DNA from: Granulicella tundricola MP5ACTX9
Lineage (GTDB): Bacteria > Acidobacteriota > Terriglobia > Terriglobales > Acidobacteriaceae
DNA: 64,000 nucleotides
Direction of reading: 5' to 3'
Assembly: GCF_000178975.2 (NCBI RefSeq)
Contig: NC_015057.1
Coordinates: forward strand, 186,001-250,000
Positions 43,039-50,415 of this stretch are shown piece after piece. Below the pieces are notes generated by a model. It ran no database searches, was not told the DNA's origin, and worked only from the letters and a program-made list of their open reading frames with translations. Made by a program: the position numbers and the translations under genes. Each line of letters begins with the position of its first letter. Position 1 is the first letter of the stretch.

Positions 43039-43911
43039 CTAAGCGGCGGCGGGTGCGGCGGACTTGTTGCGGCAGGCCTTTTCGACCTCCGAGAAGCTGG
43101 GGCGGAGGTGGGCGGGGATGGCGCGGCGGGCGAGCTCGACTGCCAGAATGGGGCTGGTGCCCTTGATGAAGGCGAGCATGACGACGCGGAGGATGTGGTA
43201 GTAGGCATGCTCCTCTTCGTTCATCTTGCCCATGAAAGAGGCGAGCGGTCCGAGGACTCCGTAGCAGAGGAGAATTCCGAGAAAGGTTCCGACGAGGGCG
43301 GCGGCTACTTTGTGGCCGATCTCTTCCGGGGGGCCACCCAAGGCTCCCATGGTGATGACGATGCCGAGGACGGCGGCTACGATGCCGAGGCCGGGGAGTG
43401 CGTCGGCTACGGTGTTGAGGGCGGTGGTGGGGAGCGACGAGGAGTGGTGGTGCGTGTCCATGTCGAGTTCCATCATCTGGTCCACGTCGAAGGGCAGGAC
43501 GCCGCCGGTGATGGCCATGCGCATGGTGTCGCAGACGAAGTCCACGGCGTGGTGGTCCTTCATGAATTTGGGGTATGCGGTGAAGATGGGGCTCTTGTCG
43601 GCACCTTCAACGTCGGCTTCGATGGCAACCATGCCGTCTTTGCGGGCCTTGCTGAAGAGATCGAACATCATCTTCAGGGTGTCGAGGTAGCGCTGCTTTG
43701 TGAAGGGAGAGCCACCGATCACACCCATGAGGCCGGAGGCGATTCCCTTCAAGATGTGCATTGGGTTGGCAACGAGGAGGGTGCCGAGTGCGGCACCCCC
43801 AATGGTGACGAGTTCGGCGGGCTGGACGAGGACAGCGAGCTGTCCTTTTTCCATCATGAATCCGCCGATCACAGCGCCGAAGACAACAATTATTCCGATA
43901 ATAGAAATCAT
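43039..43911 (-). CDS. motA: Flagellar stator subunit MotA, proton-type
   Basis: A 290-residue MotA with four membrane segments: IIGIIVVFGAVIGGFMMEKG at the start, the TIGGAALGTLL second helix, and DALPGLGIVAAVLGIVITMG with the conserved Pro. The cytosolic loop contains KARKDGMVAIEADVE. ATG 43911 is taken because the extra frame to 43947 is Arg-rich and lacks support. A sigma-28-like promoter lies at 43965-43992. It forms a unit with motB downstream. Confidence 0.94.
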   Translation of the reverse strand: MISIIGIIVVFGAVIGGFMMEKGQLAVLVQPAELVTIGGAALGTLLVANPMHILKGIASGLMGVIGGSPFTKQRYLDTLKMMFDLFSKARKDGMVAIEADVEGADKSPIFTAYPKFMKDHHAVDFVCDTMRMAITGGVLPFDVDQMMELDMDTHHHSSSLPTTALNTVADALPGLGIVAAVLGIVITMGALGGPPEEIGHKVAAALVGTFLGILLCYGVLGPLASFMGKMNEEEHAYYHILRVVMLAFIKGTSPILAVELARRAIPAHLRPSFSEVEKACRNKSAAPAAA

Positions 43912-43964
43912 GGGCACCCTCTCCCGGGGTCTCCTGCCTGCGTACACTTCCGGCAGCGAACCCT

Positions 43965-43992
43965 CTATCGACCGAAGTTCAGGACGATTTCA
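43965..43992 (-). promoter_or_regulatory. Sigma-28 (FliA) promoter candidate for motA-motB
   Basis: On the - strand TGAA (43992-43989), 16 bases, then GTCGATAG (43972-43965). The spacing is identical to the sites before flagellin, flgM and the HDOD gene. The transcript would begin about 47 bases before the motA ATG. Confidence 0.65.
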
Positions 43993-44087
43993 TAGCGGAT
44001 GCCCTCCACAAAGGATGTAGCCGAGAAGGCGGATGAGGGTGAGTTTGTGTGTTAGCGAACGGTACTCCCTCTCCCCCTGTTTTTATC

Positions 44088-44176
44088 CAAAGTATTCATT
44101 CCAGATACTTTATGGTGAAGTATGAGTGCAAAGTATTCATTCTAAATGATTTATTGGTAAAGTATTCATTTTGAAC
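44088..44176. repeat. Three direct copies of the AT-rich dispersed repeat
   Basis: Copies start at 44088 (CAAAGTATTCATTCCAGATA), 44129 (GCAAAGTATTCATTCTAAAT) and 44157 (GTAAAGTATTCATTTTGAAC). The second copy extends through GATTTATTGGTAAAG and aligns with 57771-57803 for about 30 bases. Confidence 0.75.
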
Positions 44177-44229
44177 GGGTTATAGGTTAGCTGTGGCTTA
44201 TATCAGCTCCCTGGCGAAAAGCCTGAGTT

Positions 44230-44267
44230 GATCAAGATTGATAAAAGCGATCAAGACTGATTAAGGC
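44230..44267. repeat. 19-bp imperfect tandem duplication
   Basis: GATCAAGATTGATAAAAGC (44230-44248) is followed immediately by GATCAAGACTGATTAAGGC (44249-44267), with three differences. Confidence 0.7.
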
Positions 44268-44567
44268 AGAGGTGCGTTTTTTGTTGTGGATGTGGATGAG
44301 GTTCACGACGGTGGTTCGTCCTGGACCTCTGGGATTTTCTCTGTACTTCTATTTTATCAAGGTGCGGGGGGGCAAATACCCCAACTATTTTATTGGTATA
44401 AGTGGTTTTGATTGTTATAGTTGTGGGGATTTTTGGGCTTCCGGGGGCTTGACAACGGAGTTTTGGGTTGTTTTCCTGGAAAATAGTTGTAAGTGATTGA
44501 TGGGGAATGAGTTGTGGTTGCTGGCGAACGTCAGGCCGGGTGAGGGTTGTTCCGCTAGAACGACAAC

Positions 44568-44600
44568 TACGGAGGTTCTGCGCTCCGCGCAGAATGACGG
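44568..44600. repeat. Dispersed hairpin repeat (TACGGAGGT...GAATGACG), copy 1
   Basis: TACGGAGG then TTCTGCGC-TCC-GCGCAGAA then TGACGG. Related copies are at 58025-58056 and 59501-59533. All three follow an A/C-rich CAAC-type tract and end in ATGACG. Confidence 0.75.
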
Positions 44601-44685
44601 CTGACGGCTGACGGCTGACGGCTGGCGGCTGGCGGCTGGCGGCTGGCGGCTGGCGGCTGGCGGCTGGCGGCTGGCGGCTGGCGGC
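44595..44685. repeat. Heptamer tandem array, 13 units of TGRCGGC
   Basis: Four units of TGACGGC followed by nine units of TGGCGGC, then a partial unit. The array starts within the TGACGG end of the adjacent hairpin repeat, as if expanded from it. It is not in a supported gene and has no spacers, so it is not a CRISPR. Confidence 0.9.
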
Positions 44686-44745
44686 TGGCCGGGAGGGTAG
44701 CGGTTGGAGTTGGCCTACTTCCTTCAGGGAGTTGTGCTGCTCCAA

Positions 44746-44777
44746 CCCATGTCCGAGAATCCGGACATGGGGCACCC
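44746..44777. repeat. Dispersed palindromic repeat (CCCATGTCCG), copy 1
   Basis: CCCATGTCCG-N6-CGGACATGGG is a perfect 10-bp stem followed by GCACCC. The second copy, at 60140-60171 inside a sigma factor gene, has a C-G pair in place of the T-A pair at the fifth stem position. Confidence 0.8.
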
Positions 44778-44831
44778 AGTTGTGGTGAGGGTGAGATTTT
44801 TGGTGGGTGGGGGCGTGCTAAGTTTTGAGGT

Positions 44832-46208
44832 GTGAAAACCTCTCTTTGTTCTTTGGCTTGCTCTCGGCGTGGTTTGGTTTGGGTGGTGGCGGTTCTGGCG
44901 GGTGTCGGAGGAGTGGCTGCGGGGCAACGTGTGACTGCTCCGGTGCCGGCGGCGGTTACACGGGATCTCGATCCGGGGCTGATGAAGGTGATTGACGGGG
45001 CGAGGGCTGTCGATAACCATGCGCATCCGGTTTTGCCGCCGCCGAACGATAAGACCGACCGTGAGTTCGATGCGCTACCGGTGGACAATATGGAGGCGGA
45101 GACCGATACGGTGGCTTGGCGGACGGATAATCCGCAGCTTCCGGAGGCTTGGAAGGCGCTTTGGGGGTTCGACGGGAAGGTGCCGCTGGATGAGGCGGGG
45201 ATGAAGGGCTTGAACGCCGCCCGGGAGAGGGTGAAGGCGGCTAAGGGGACGGGATATGCGGCCTGGGTGCTCGATGAGGCGGGGGTTGGGACGATGCTGG
45301 GGAATCGGGTTGCGATGGGGCCAGGGGTGATGCGGCCGAGGTTTGAGTGGGTGCCTTATGCGGACGCGCTGCTGCTGCCGCTGGATACGAGCAGGTTGGC
45401 GAAGGGGTCGCCGGATAAGGCTCTGTTTTATCCGATGGAGGATACGCTGCGGGGTAAGTACCTGAAGGCGCTGGGGATGGGGGCAGTTCCGGGGACGCTG
45501 AGTGAGTATCTGGCGAAGGTGGTGACGCCTACGCTGGAGCGGCAGAGGGCCGGCGGGGCGGTGGCGGAGAAGTTTGAGGTGGCTTATCTGCGGGGGTTCG
45601 ACTTTACGGTGGTGACGCGGGAACGGGCGGCTGCTCTTTACGCGAAGGGAGCGCTGAGCGCGGGTGAGTATAAGGAGTTGCAGGATTTTCTGTTCCGGTA
45701 CATTGCGCTGGAGTGTGGGCGGTTGGGGATGGCGGTGCATCTCCATGTGATGGCGGGGGGTGGCGGGTACTTTGGGGTGGCGGGGGCCGATCCGCTGCTG
45801 CTGGAGCCCTTGTTCAATGATTCTGCGCTGAGGAAAACGAAGTTTGTGATGCTGCATGGGGGTTGGCCGTTTGTGCGGGAGGCCGGGGCTCTACTGCAGA
45901 AGCCGAATGTTTACCTCGACTTATCTCAGGAGGCGCTAACCTTTTCTCCACGGACTTTGTCTGGGTGGCTTAGGGAATGGCTGGAGACCTATCCCGAGAA
46001 AGTCATGTATGGGACGGATGGGTATCCGCTTTCGGACGCGATGGGGTGGGAGGAGGCTACGTGGATTGCGGATCGGAATGTGAGGCTGGCGCTGGGACTG
46101 GCACTGACGGGGATGCTGCGGGATGGAGAGGTGACGCGGGAGCGGGCGGAGGGAATTGCTACTGAAGTGCTTCGGGGGACGGCTGCTGGGGTTTATGGGT
46201 TGAGGTAA
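44832..46208 (+). CDS. Secreted amidohydrolase-superfamily (amidohydrolase_2) protein
   Basis: A 458-residue protein with a signal peptide (hydrophobic about 15-32, ending AAGQ) and a TIM-barrel metal hydrolase core. The first strand has DNHAHPV (His-x-His metal site, about residue 55). Later VHLHVMAGGGG, FVMLHGGWPF and YGTDGYPLS supply the His and Asp positions of the family. Such enzymes hydrolyse or decarboxylate small substrates; none can be named. The start is GTG, four bases after GAGG. GC-rich codons with a strong G bias on the coding strand match the right half of the window. Confidence 0.8.
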   Translation: MKTSLCSLACSRRGLVWVVAVLAGVGGVAAGQRVTAPVPAAVTRDLDPGLMKVIDGARAVDNHAHPVLPPPNDKTDREFDALPVDNMEAETDTVAWRTDNPQLPEAWKALWGFDGKVPLDEAGMKGLNAARERVKAAKGTGYAAWVLDEAGVGTMLGNRVAMGPGVMRPRFEWVPYADALLLPLDTSRLAKGSPDKALFYPMEDTLRGKYLKALGMGAVPGTLSEYLAKVVTPTLERQRAGGAVAEKFEVAYLRGFDFTVVTRERAAALYAKGALSAGEYKELQDFLFRYIALECGRLGMAVHLHVMAGGGGYFGVAGADPLLLEPLFNDSALRKTKFVMLHGGWPFVREAGALLQKPNVYLDLSQEALTFSPRTLSGWLREWLETYPEKVMYGTDGYPLSDAMGWEEATWIADRNVRLALGLALTGMLRDGEVTRERAEGIATEVLRGTAAGVYGLR

Positions 46209-46227
46209 GGGGTGAGCCGGCTGACTA

Positions 46228-46677
46228 TCATAACGACTCGGCGGCGATATCGGCGAAGGCCTGGGTGGCCGCGTCGAGGTGGGCCTCCATTTCGCGGGCT
46301 TTGCTCTTGCCTACGAGCTTTGCAACGGTCTGATTGAGTTCATCTCTCACCTCTGCGCAGGCGGCCTTCACCGACTCACCGCGTGGCGTCATTCTGACGA
46401 CCTTAGCGCGAGTGTCGGTGAGATCCGGCACCTGCTCCAGATACCCCTCACGCTCCATCTGCTTCAATTGCTGGCTCATGGCCTGCTTGGTCACGCCCGC
46501 ACGCTGGGCGAGCGTGGTTGAGCGCGTGCCGCCTTCGTCAAGCAGCCACAGAACATTGGCGGAGGCAAACGGGAAGTCGACGTATCCACGCTGGGCAAGC
46601 CTGGCCACGACGGCTGTGGTGTGGGCACGCGCGGCTGTCAGGAGGCCTCTGGCGACATTGGGCAAAAGTTTGTTCAT
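46228..46677 (-). CDS. MarR-family transcriptional regulator
   Basis: A 149-residue winged-helix regulator. Key stretches are FPFASANVLWLLDEGGTRST, LAQRAGVTKQAMSQQLKQME (recognition helix, about 62-81) and LEQVPDLTDTRAKVVRMTPRG (wing). MarR proteins usually repress a divergent gene and release DNA on binding a small phenolic or redox-active ligand. The ATG at 46677 is preferred over an upstream TTG. It is divergent from an azoreductase gene, the probable target, with repeated motifs between them. Confidence 0.9.
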   Translation of the reverse strand: MNKLLPNVARGLLTAARAHTTAVVARLAQRGYVDFPFASANVLWLLDEGGTRSTTLAQRAGVTKQAMSQQLKQMEREGYLEQVPDLTDTRAKVVRMTPRGESVKAACAEVRDELNQTVAKLVGKSKAREMEAHLDAATQAFADIAAESL

Positions 46678-46690
46678 GGTAATTTGGTAA

Positions 46691-46754
46691 ATTTGGTTGA
46701 CTATCCACAAACCGTATGGGAAGCTTGTGGGTAATGGTCAATTTAGTTGACTAA
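46691..46754. promoter_or_regulatory. Candidate MarR operators between the regulator and azoreductase genes
   Basis: ATTTGGTTGACTA (46691-46703) and ATTTAGTTGACTA (46741-46753) are direct repeats exactly 50 bases apart. The second includes the dyad GTCAA-N5-TTGAC (46738-46752). Both lie in the divergent promoter region, as expected of MarR autoregulatory operators. Confidence 0.5.
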
Positions 46755-46792
46755 TTTCGCAGAGCCACTTTAGGTGGCCTGAAAGGAATCAT

Positions 46793-47413
46793 ATGGCAAT
46801 CCTTCTCAATATCCAATCGAGCCCGCGCGGAGCGGATTCGCTGTCTCGCATCCTCAGCCAAGAGTTTGTGTCTGAGTGGAAGCAAAACCACGGCGATGGG
46901 ACGGTCGTTCTGCGTGATCTTGCGGAGACCCAGCTTCCCTTTATCAGTGCGCCTTGGATTGGCGGTATTTTTCTTCCGGCAGAACAGCGATCGACGGCGC
47001 AGCAGGATGCGATCAAGGTCTCGGACGAGTTGATTGCGGAGTTGTTTGCGGCGGATCACATCCTGATCGGGACGCCGATGTATAACTTCACCGTTCCTGC
47101 GAATCTGAAGGCGTGGATTGACATGGTCGTGCGTCCGAAGGTCACGCACTCGGGACCGCCGGAGCGGAGAGGGCTTGTCACGGGGAAGCGCTGCACGATC
47201 ATCATCGCCTCGGGCGGCGTCTACGATGAAGGCCTTCCGGCGGCGGCTTCCGACTACGAGTCCGGCTATCTCAAGCGCATTCTCGGGTTCATTGGGATCA
47301 CGGAGGTTGAGGTTGTGATGGCGGGTGGAACGGCCGCGGCAGCCTTTGGAGCGACGACCATGGAGGAGCTTGCGGGCCAGTTTCGACCGGCTGTGCTTGC
47401 GGCAGCTCAGTAG
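46793..47413 (+). CDS. azoR: FMN-dependent NADH-azoreductase
   Basis: A 206-residue flavodoxin-like quinone/azo reductase. Family features are the phosphate-binding NIQSSPRGADSLS near the start, TPMYNFTVPANLKAWIDMVVRP (about 99-120) and IIIASGGVYDEG. AzoR uses NADH to reduce quinones and azo compounds and protects against electrophilic stress. It is divergent from a MarR regulator, a common pairing. Length is usual (about 200). Confidence 0.92.
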   Translation: MAILLNIQSSPRGADSLSRILSQEFVSEWKQNHGDGTVVLRDLAETQLPFISAPWIGGIFLPAEQRSTAQQDAIKVSDELIAELFAADHILIGTPMYNFTVPANLKAWIDMVVRPKVTHSGPPERRGLVTGKRCTIIIASGGVYDEGLPAAASDYESGYLKRILGFIGITEVEVVMAGGTAAAAFGATTMEELAGQFRPAVLAAAQ

Positions 47414-47779
47414 AGCGATCGGAGTATGGGCGTTCGCGAGCGACAGGTCAGAGTCCGGCAAGATTGGACTTTGGATGTCGCTCGTGGATCGTGAGCTGGG
47501 AACCAAGGCTTCGCCCTTGACTGATCTGTGTCTATGCCTCTATGTCTATGCCGCGCCTTCAGCAGTTTGTATGCGGGCGGATTTCGTGCGACGGGAGTGG
47601 ACTGATGGTTCAGGTGGCGGGGTGGCAGCCTTGACCGTGTGCTCGGGATGGGGCATCCAAAGAGTAAGCGATGTAAAGTTAAGGAAGCGGCTACATTTCC
47701 CTAATGAATCGTGGATTGTGTAGTATGCGGCACGGCGGACTGTGCTGTTAAGAGATTGATTGAGAAGAGGATCTGGACG
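47414..47779 (+). other. Intergenic region before the sugar transporter
   Basis: A 366-base gap between azoR and the MFS gene. No credible ORF with a ribosome-binding site, strong hairpin or repeat was found. The promoter of the transporter should lie here, in its AT-richer right half (about 47680-47760). Confidence 0.5.
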
Positions 47780-49102
47780 ATGGCAATGACGACGAATGTG
47801 AGCGCACCGGGGATCGGCAGCGAGAGAACGAAGACCGATTTGCGGGCGATGTCGATTGCCACGGCACTGTTTTTTCTTTGGGGATTTCTTACGAGTTTGA
47901 ACGACATCCTGATTCCGCACCTGAAGGGGATCTTCGAGCTGAGCTACGCGCAGGCGCTACTGGTGCAGTTCGCGTTCTTCTCCGCTTATTTTGTGTTTGC
48001 GCTGCCGTCCGGCAAGCTGGTGGACTGGCGCGGGTATAAGCAGACGATGGTGATCGGGCTGGTGGTGATGGCGTGCGGAGCGCTGCTGTTTTTACCGGCT
48101 TCGACCGCAGCGAGCTTTGCGCTCTTTCTGACGGCGCTGGTGGTGCTGGCGGCGGGGATTACTTGTCTGCAGGTTTCGGCGAATCCTTACGTGACGAGCC
48201 TGGGACCGGAGAATACGGCGGCGAGCCGGTTGAATTTCTCGCAGGCGTTCAACTCGCTGGGGACGTTTCTGGCTCCGCTGGCCGGGGGCGCGTTGATTCT
48301 GGGTGGGACGCAGATGGCTCCGGATAAGCTTCACTCGCTGGCTGCGGCGGCGCGGCAGGCTTACCGGGCGGAGCAGGCTTCGTCGGTTCGGCTGCCTTAC
48401 TTGGGGATTGCGTTGGCGCTGCTGGCGTTGGCAGCGGCGCTGGGGCTGCTGAAGCTGCCCTCGGCTTCGACGAATGAGTACACGCAGGACTTCCGGCCCG
48501 GGGAGCTGAACGAGGACAAGGGGAGCATCTGGGGGCATAAGTGGCTGCTGCTGGGGGCGATGGGGATCTTTGTTTATGTGGGGGCGGAGGTTTCGATTGG
48601 GAGCTTCCTGGTGAACTACTTTGGGCTGCCGCAGATTATGAGCATGAGCGAGCAGACCGCGGCCAAGTATGTCAGCTTGTACTGGCTGGGGGCTATGATC
48701 GGGCGGTTCATCGGGTCTGCGCTGCTGCAGAAGCTGCGGACCGGGATGGTGCTGGGGTCGGCGGCGATGATGGCTTGTTTGTTGGTGCTGGTCTCGATGG
48801 CGACGCATGGGCCGACGGCGATGTGGGCGATTATTTCTGTGGGACTGTTCAACTCCGTCATGTTCCCGAGCATCTTTACGCTGGGGCTGGCTAACCTGGG
48901 GGCGCTCACGAGTAAGGGGTCGAGCCTGATGGTTTGTGCGATTGTGGGCGGGGCGCTGCTGCCGCTGTTCGAAGGCTTTCTGGCGGACCGGGTGGGCGTG
49001 CAGCATGCGTTTATCGTGCCGGTGCTCTGCTATGTGTTTATTGCATTCTTTGGGTTTTCAGCGCGGAATCTGATGACTTCTACGGAGAAGGTTTCGGCTT
49101 AG
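47780..49102 (+). CDS. MFS sugar transporter, FucP/GluP family
   Basis: A 440-residue, 12-helix transporter. FLWGFLTSLNDILIPHLKG in helix 1 and SANPYVTSLGPENTAASRLN with FSQAFNSLGTFLAPLAGG in helices 4-5 are signatures of the fucose/glucose/galactose:H+ symporter family. It imports a hexose or deoxyhexose; the exact sugar is unknown. ATG 47780 is preferred for the AGAGGA nine bases upstream; the frame is open to 47711. No sugar catabolic gene is adjacent. Confidence 0.9.
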   Translation: MAMTTNVSAPGIGSERTKTDLRAMSIATALFFLWGFLTSLNDILIPHLKGIFELSYAQALLVQFAFFSAYFVFALPSGKLVDWRGYKQTMVIGLVVMACGALLFLPASTAASFALFLTALVVLAAGITCLQVSANPYVTSLGPENTAASRLNFSQAFNSLGTFLAPLAGGALILGGTQMAPDKLHSLAAAARQAYRAEQASSVRLPYLGIALALLALAAALGLLKLPSASTNEYTQDFRPGELNEDKGSIWGHKWLLLGAMGIFVYVGAEVSIGSFLVNYFGLPQIMSMSEQTAAKYVSLYWLGAMIGRFIGSALLQKLRTGMVLGSAAMMACLLVLVSMATHGPTAMWAIISVGLFNSVMFPSIFTLGLANLGALTSKGSSLMVCAIVGGALLPLFEGFLADRVGVQHAFIVPVLCYVFIAFFGFSARNLMTSTEKVSA

Positions 49103-49245
49103 AGACGAAGGCGTAACGCGGACGAGACGGATTGAAGTACGGATCAGAGCGGATTTGAGGCGAGGCTTGGGCTTGGCTTTGGGTCCGCTCTTTTGTTGAG
49201 TTGGATTGCTGTATAGCAGCTACATTTGGTTTTGGAGATTGTGCG

Positions 49246-49812
49246 ATGAGCAATGTGATGAAGCGGTGTGGGTGGGCTGAGAGCGATGAGCTGATGCGGG
49301 GGTATCACGATGAGGAGTGGGGGGTGCCTCAGTATGACAGCCGGGCGCTTTGGGAGATGCTGATGCTCGAAGGGTTTCAGGCGGGGCTTTCATGGGCGAT
49401 CATTCTGAAGAAGCGGGAGGGGTTCCGGAAGGCGTTCAAGAAGTTCGATCCGAAGAAGGTGGCGAAGTTTGGCGAGGCGGATGTGGAGCGCTTGATGGGG
49501 GATGAGGGGATCGTGCGGGCTCGGGCGAAGATTCTGGCGACGATCGGTGGGGCGAAGATCTTTTTGGAGATGGAGAAGAGCGGGGAGGATTTCTCGGAGT
49601 TTGTGTGGGGGATTGTGGGTGGGACGCCGATTGAGGGGACGGGCGTGGTGATGGCGAAGACGGAGCTGTCGGAGCGGATGTCCAAGGAGCTGAAGGAGAA
49701 GGGCTTCAAGTTTGTGGGGCCGGTGATTGTGTATGCGTGGATGCAGGCGGTGGGGATGGTAAACGATCATGCGACGGGGTGCTTTCGTCGGACCGAAATG
49801 GGAAATGGCTGA
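49246..49812 (+). CDS. tag: DNA-3-methyladenine glycosylase I
   Basis: A 188-residue Tag enzyme, which excises 3-methyladenine from alkylated DNA. The zinc-binding start MKRCGWAESDELMRGYHDEEWG is present in part (residues about 5-26). LMLEGFQAGLSWAIILKKRE carries the catalytic-pocket Glu, and the C-terminal DHATGCFRR supplies the other zinc ligands. ATG 49246 is chosen for GGAG eight bases upstream. Length is usual (about 187). Confidence 0.96.
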   Translation: MSNVMKRCGWAESDELMRGYHDEEWGVPQYDSRALWEMLMLEGFQAGLSWAIILKKREGFRKAFKKFDPKKVAKFGEADVERLMGDEGIVRARAKILATIGGAKIFLEMEKSGEDFSEFVWGIVGGTPIEGTGVVMAKTELSERMSKELKEKGFKFVGPVIVYAWMQAVGMVNDHATGCFRRTEMGNG

Positions 49813-49956
49813 GAGTTCTTTGGGGCAATGAGCGGGATGCAAGGGGAGTGAGGCACTGCCCGATGAGAGAATCGGGGCGGCTTTCATGGATCGTTCCAAT
49901 GCTTTGGGAGTTCAGGGTTTAGGACAAACGATCATTTCTGCCCTGATAAAGCAGAA

Positions 49957-49981
49957 CGGCCCAGCATCTCTGCTGGACCGC
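49957..49981. other. Imperfect hairpin upstream of the 39-residue miniprotein
   Basis: CGGCCCAGCA and TGCTGGACCG pair with one mismatch around TCTC, about 22 bases before the small ORF at 50003. It could end the tag transcript or structure the leader. Confidence 0.4.
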
Positions 49982-50002
49982 TCCATCCACTGAAGGAGAC
50001 TT

Positions 50003-50122
50003 ATGCGAAACCTGTTTCGCGTTGAGGCCTCGGGTCAACTGGAGGTACCAGGACTCCTAATCCTGGCACTTGCTGGTTTTCTCGCTGTACTTGCCGCAGC
50101 TGCTCTACTGCTGCTCAGGTAG
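50003..50122 (+). CDS. 39-residue single-helix membrane protein
   Basis: A short ORF with an excellent Shine-Dalgarno (GAAGGAGACTT then ATG). The product has a polar N-terminus (MRNLFRVEASGQLEVPG) and one hydrophobic helix of about 21 residues rich in Leu and Ala, ending in Arg. It is bracketed by hairpins at 49957-49981 and 50137-50158. It resembles no family I know. The ribosome-binding site, charge distribution and clean helix make it a credible gene despite its size. Confidence 0.6.
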   Translation: MRNLFRVEASGQLEVPGLLILALAGFLAVLAAAALLLLR

Positions 50123-50136
50123 TTCACTCACTCCTT

Positions 50137-50158
50137 CCAAACGGCTGGAACCGTTTGG
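50137..50158 (+). other. 8-bp inverted repeat after the miniprotein
   Basis: CCAAACGG-N6-CCGTTTGG starts 14 bases after the miniprotein stop. There is no T-run, so it may be a transcript-end hairpin of a Rho-dependent type or an operator. Confidence 0.4.
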
Positions 50159-50415
50159 GAGGACTACAAGAGCTATGACTGATGAGATTCCTGGGCGTGG
50201 AAAAAGTCAAGAATAGTCTTGGATCAAAGTGTGTTCTTGGTCCCGAAGTGGTCTTGTAGGGGCGGGATGAAGATGTAATTGGGCCTTTCTTTTCACTTTG
50301 AGGAGCGATCAAGGATCAATGGGATTCGAGCTATACTGGGAGCGAATCGCGGACCCTGCGGGGTGCGGCTCATTCCGCTGCAAGGCGAGATCTCGTTGAT
50401 CGACAGGTATAACTT

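Larger units (their letters stand above)
43912..44831. other. Repeat-rich intergenic island between motA and the amidohydrolase
   Basis: A 920-base stretch without a credible gene. Left to right: a sigma-28-like promoter for motA, three copies of the AT-rich repeat, a 19-bp tandem duplication, a T/G-rich stretch with GGGGCTTGACAA (also seen near 57912), a TACGGAGGT-type hairpin repeat, a 13-copy heptamer array and a CCCATGTCCG hairpin repeat. Divergent transcription starts at both ends. Confidence 0.8.

Noticed and set aside
44450-44485. Sigma-70 promoter TTGACA for the amidohydrolase
   Set aside because: TTGACA is present but no acceptable -10 follows at 16-18 bases, and the same GGGGCTTGACAA occurs in another repeat island at 57.9 kb, so it is more likely part of a repeat.
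44595-44685. CRISPR-like array
   Set aside because: The units are contiguous heptamers with no spacers and there are no cas genes.
44251-44775. Open frame on the - strand containing repeated SRQPPAA
   Set aside because: The protein repeat is only the translation of the heptamer array; there is no ribosome-binding site and the rest is low complexity.
45075-45857. 260-residue open frame antisense to the amidohydrolase
   Set aside because: Arg/His/Pro/Gln-rich composition and full overlap with a motif-bearing hydrolase show it is a shadow frame.
46701-46709. Possible DnaA box (CTATCCACA)
   Set aside because: A single imperfect box in a MarR-azoreductase promoter region, with no cluster, dnaA gene or AT-rich unwinding element.
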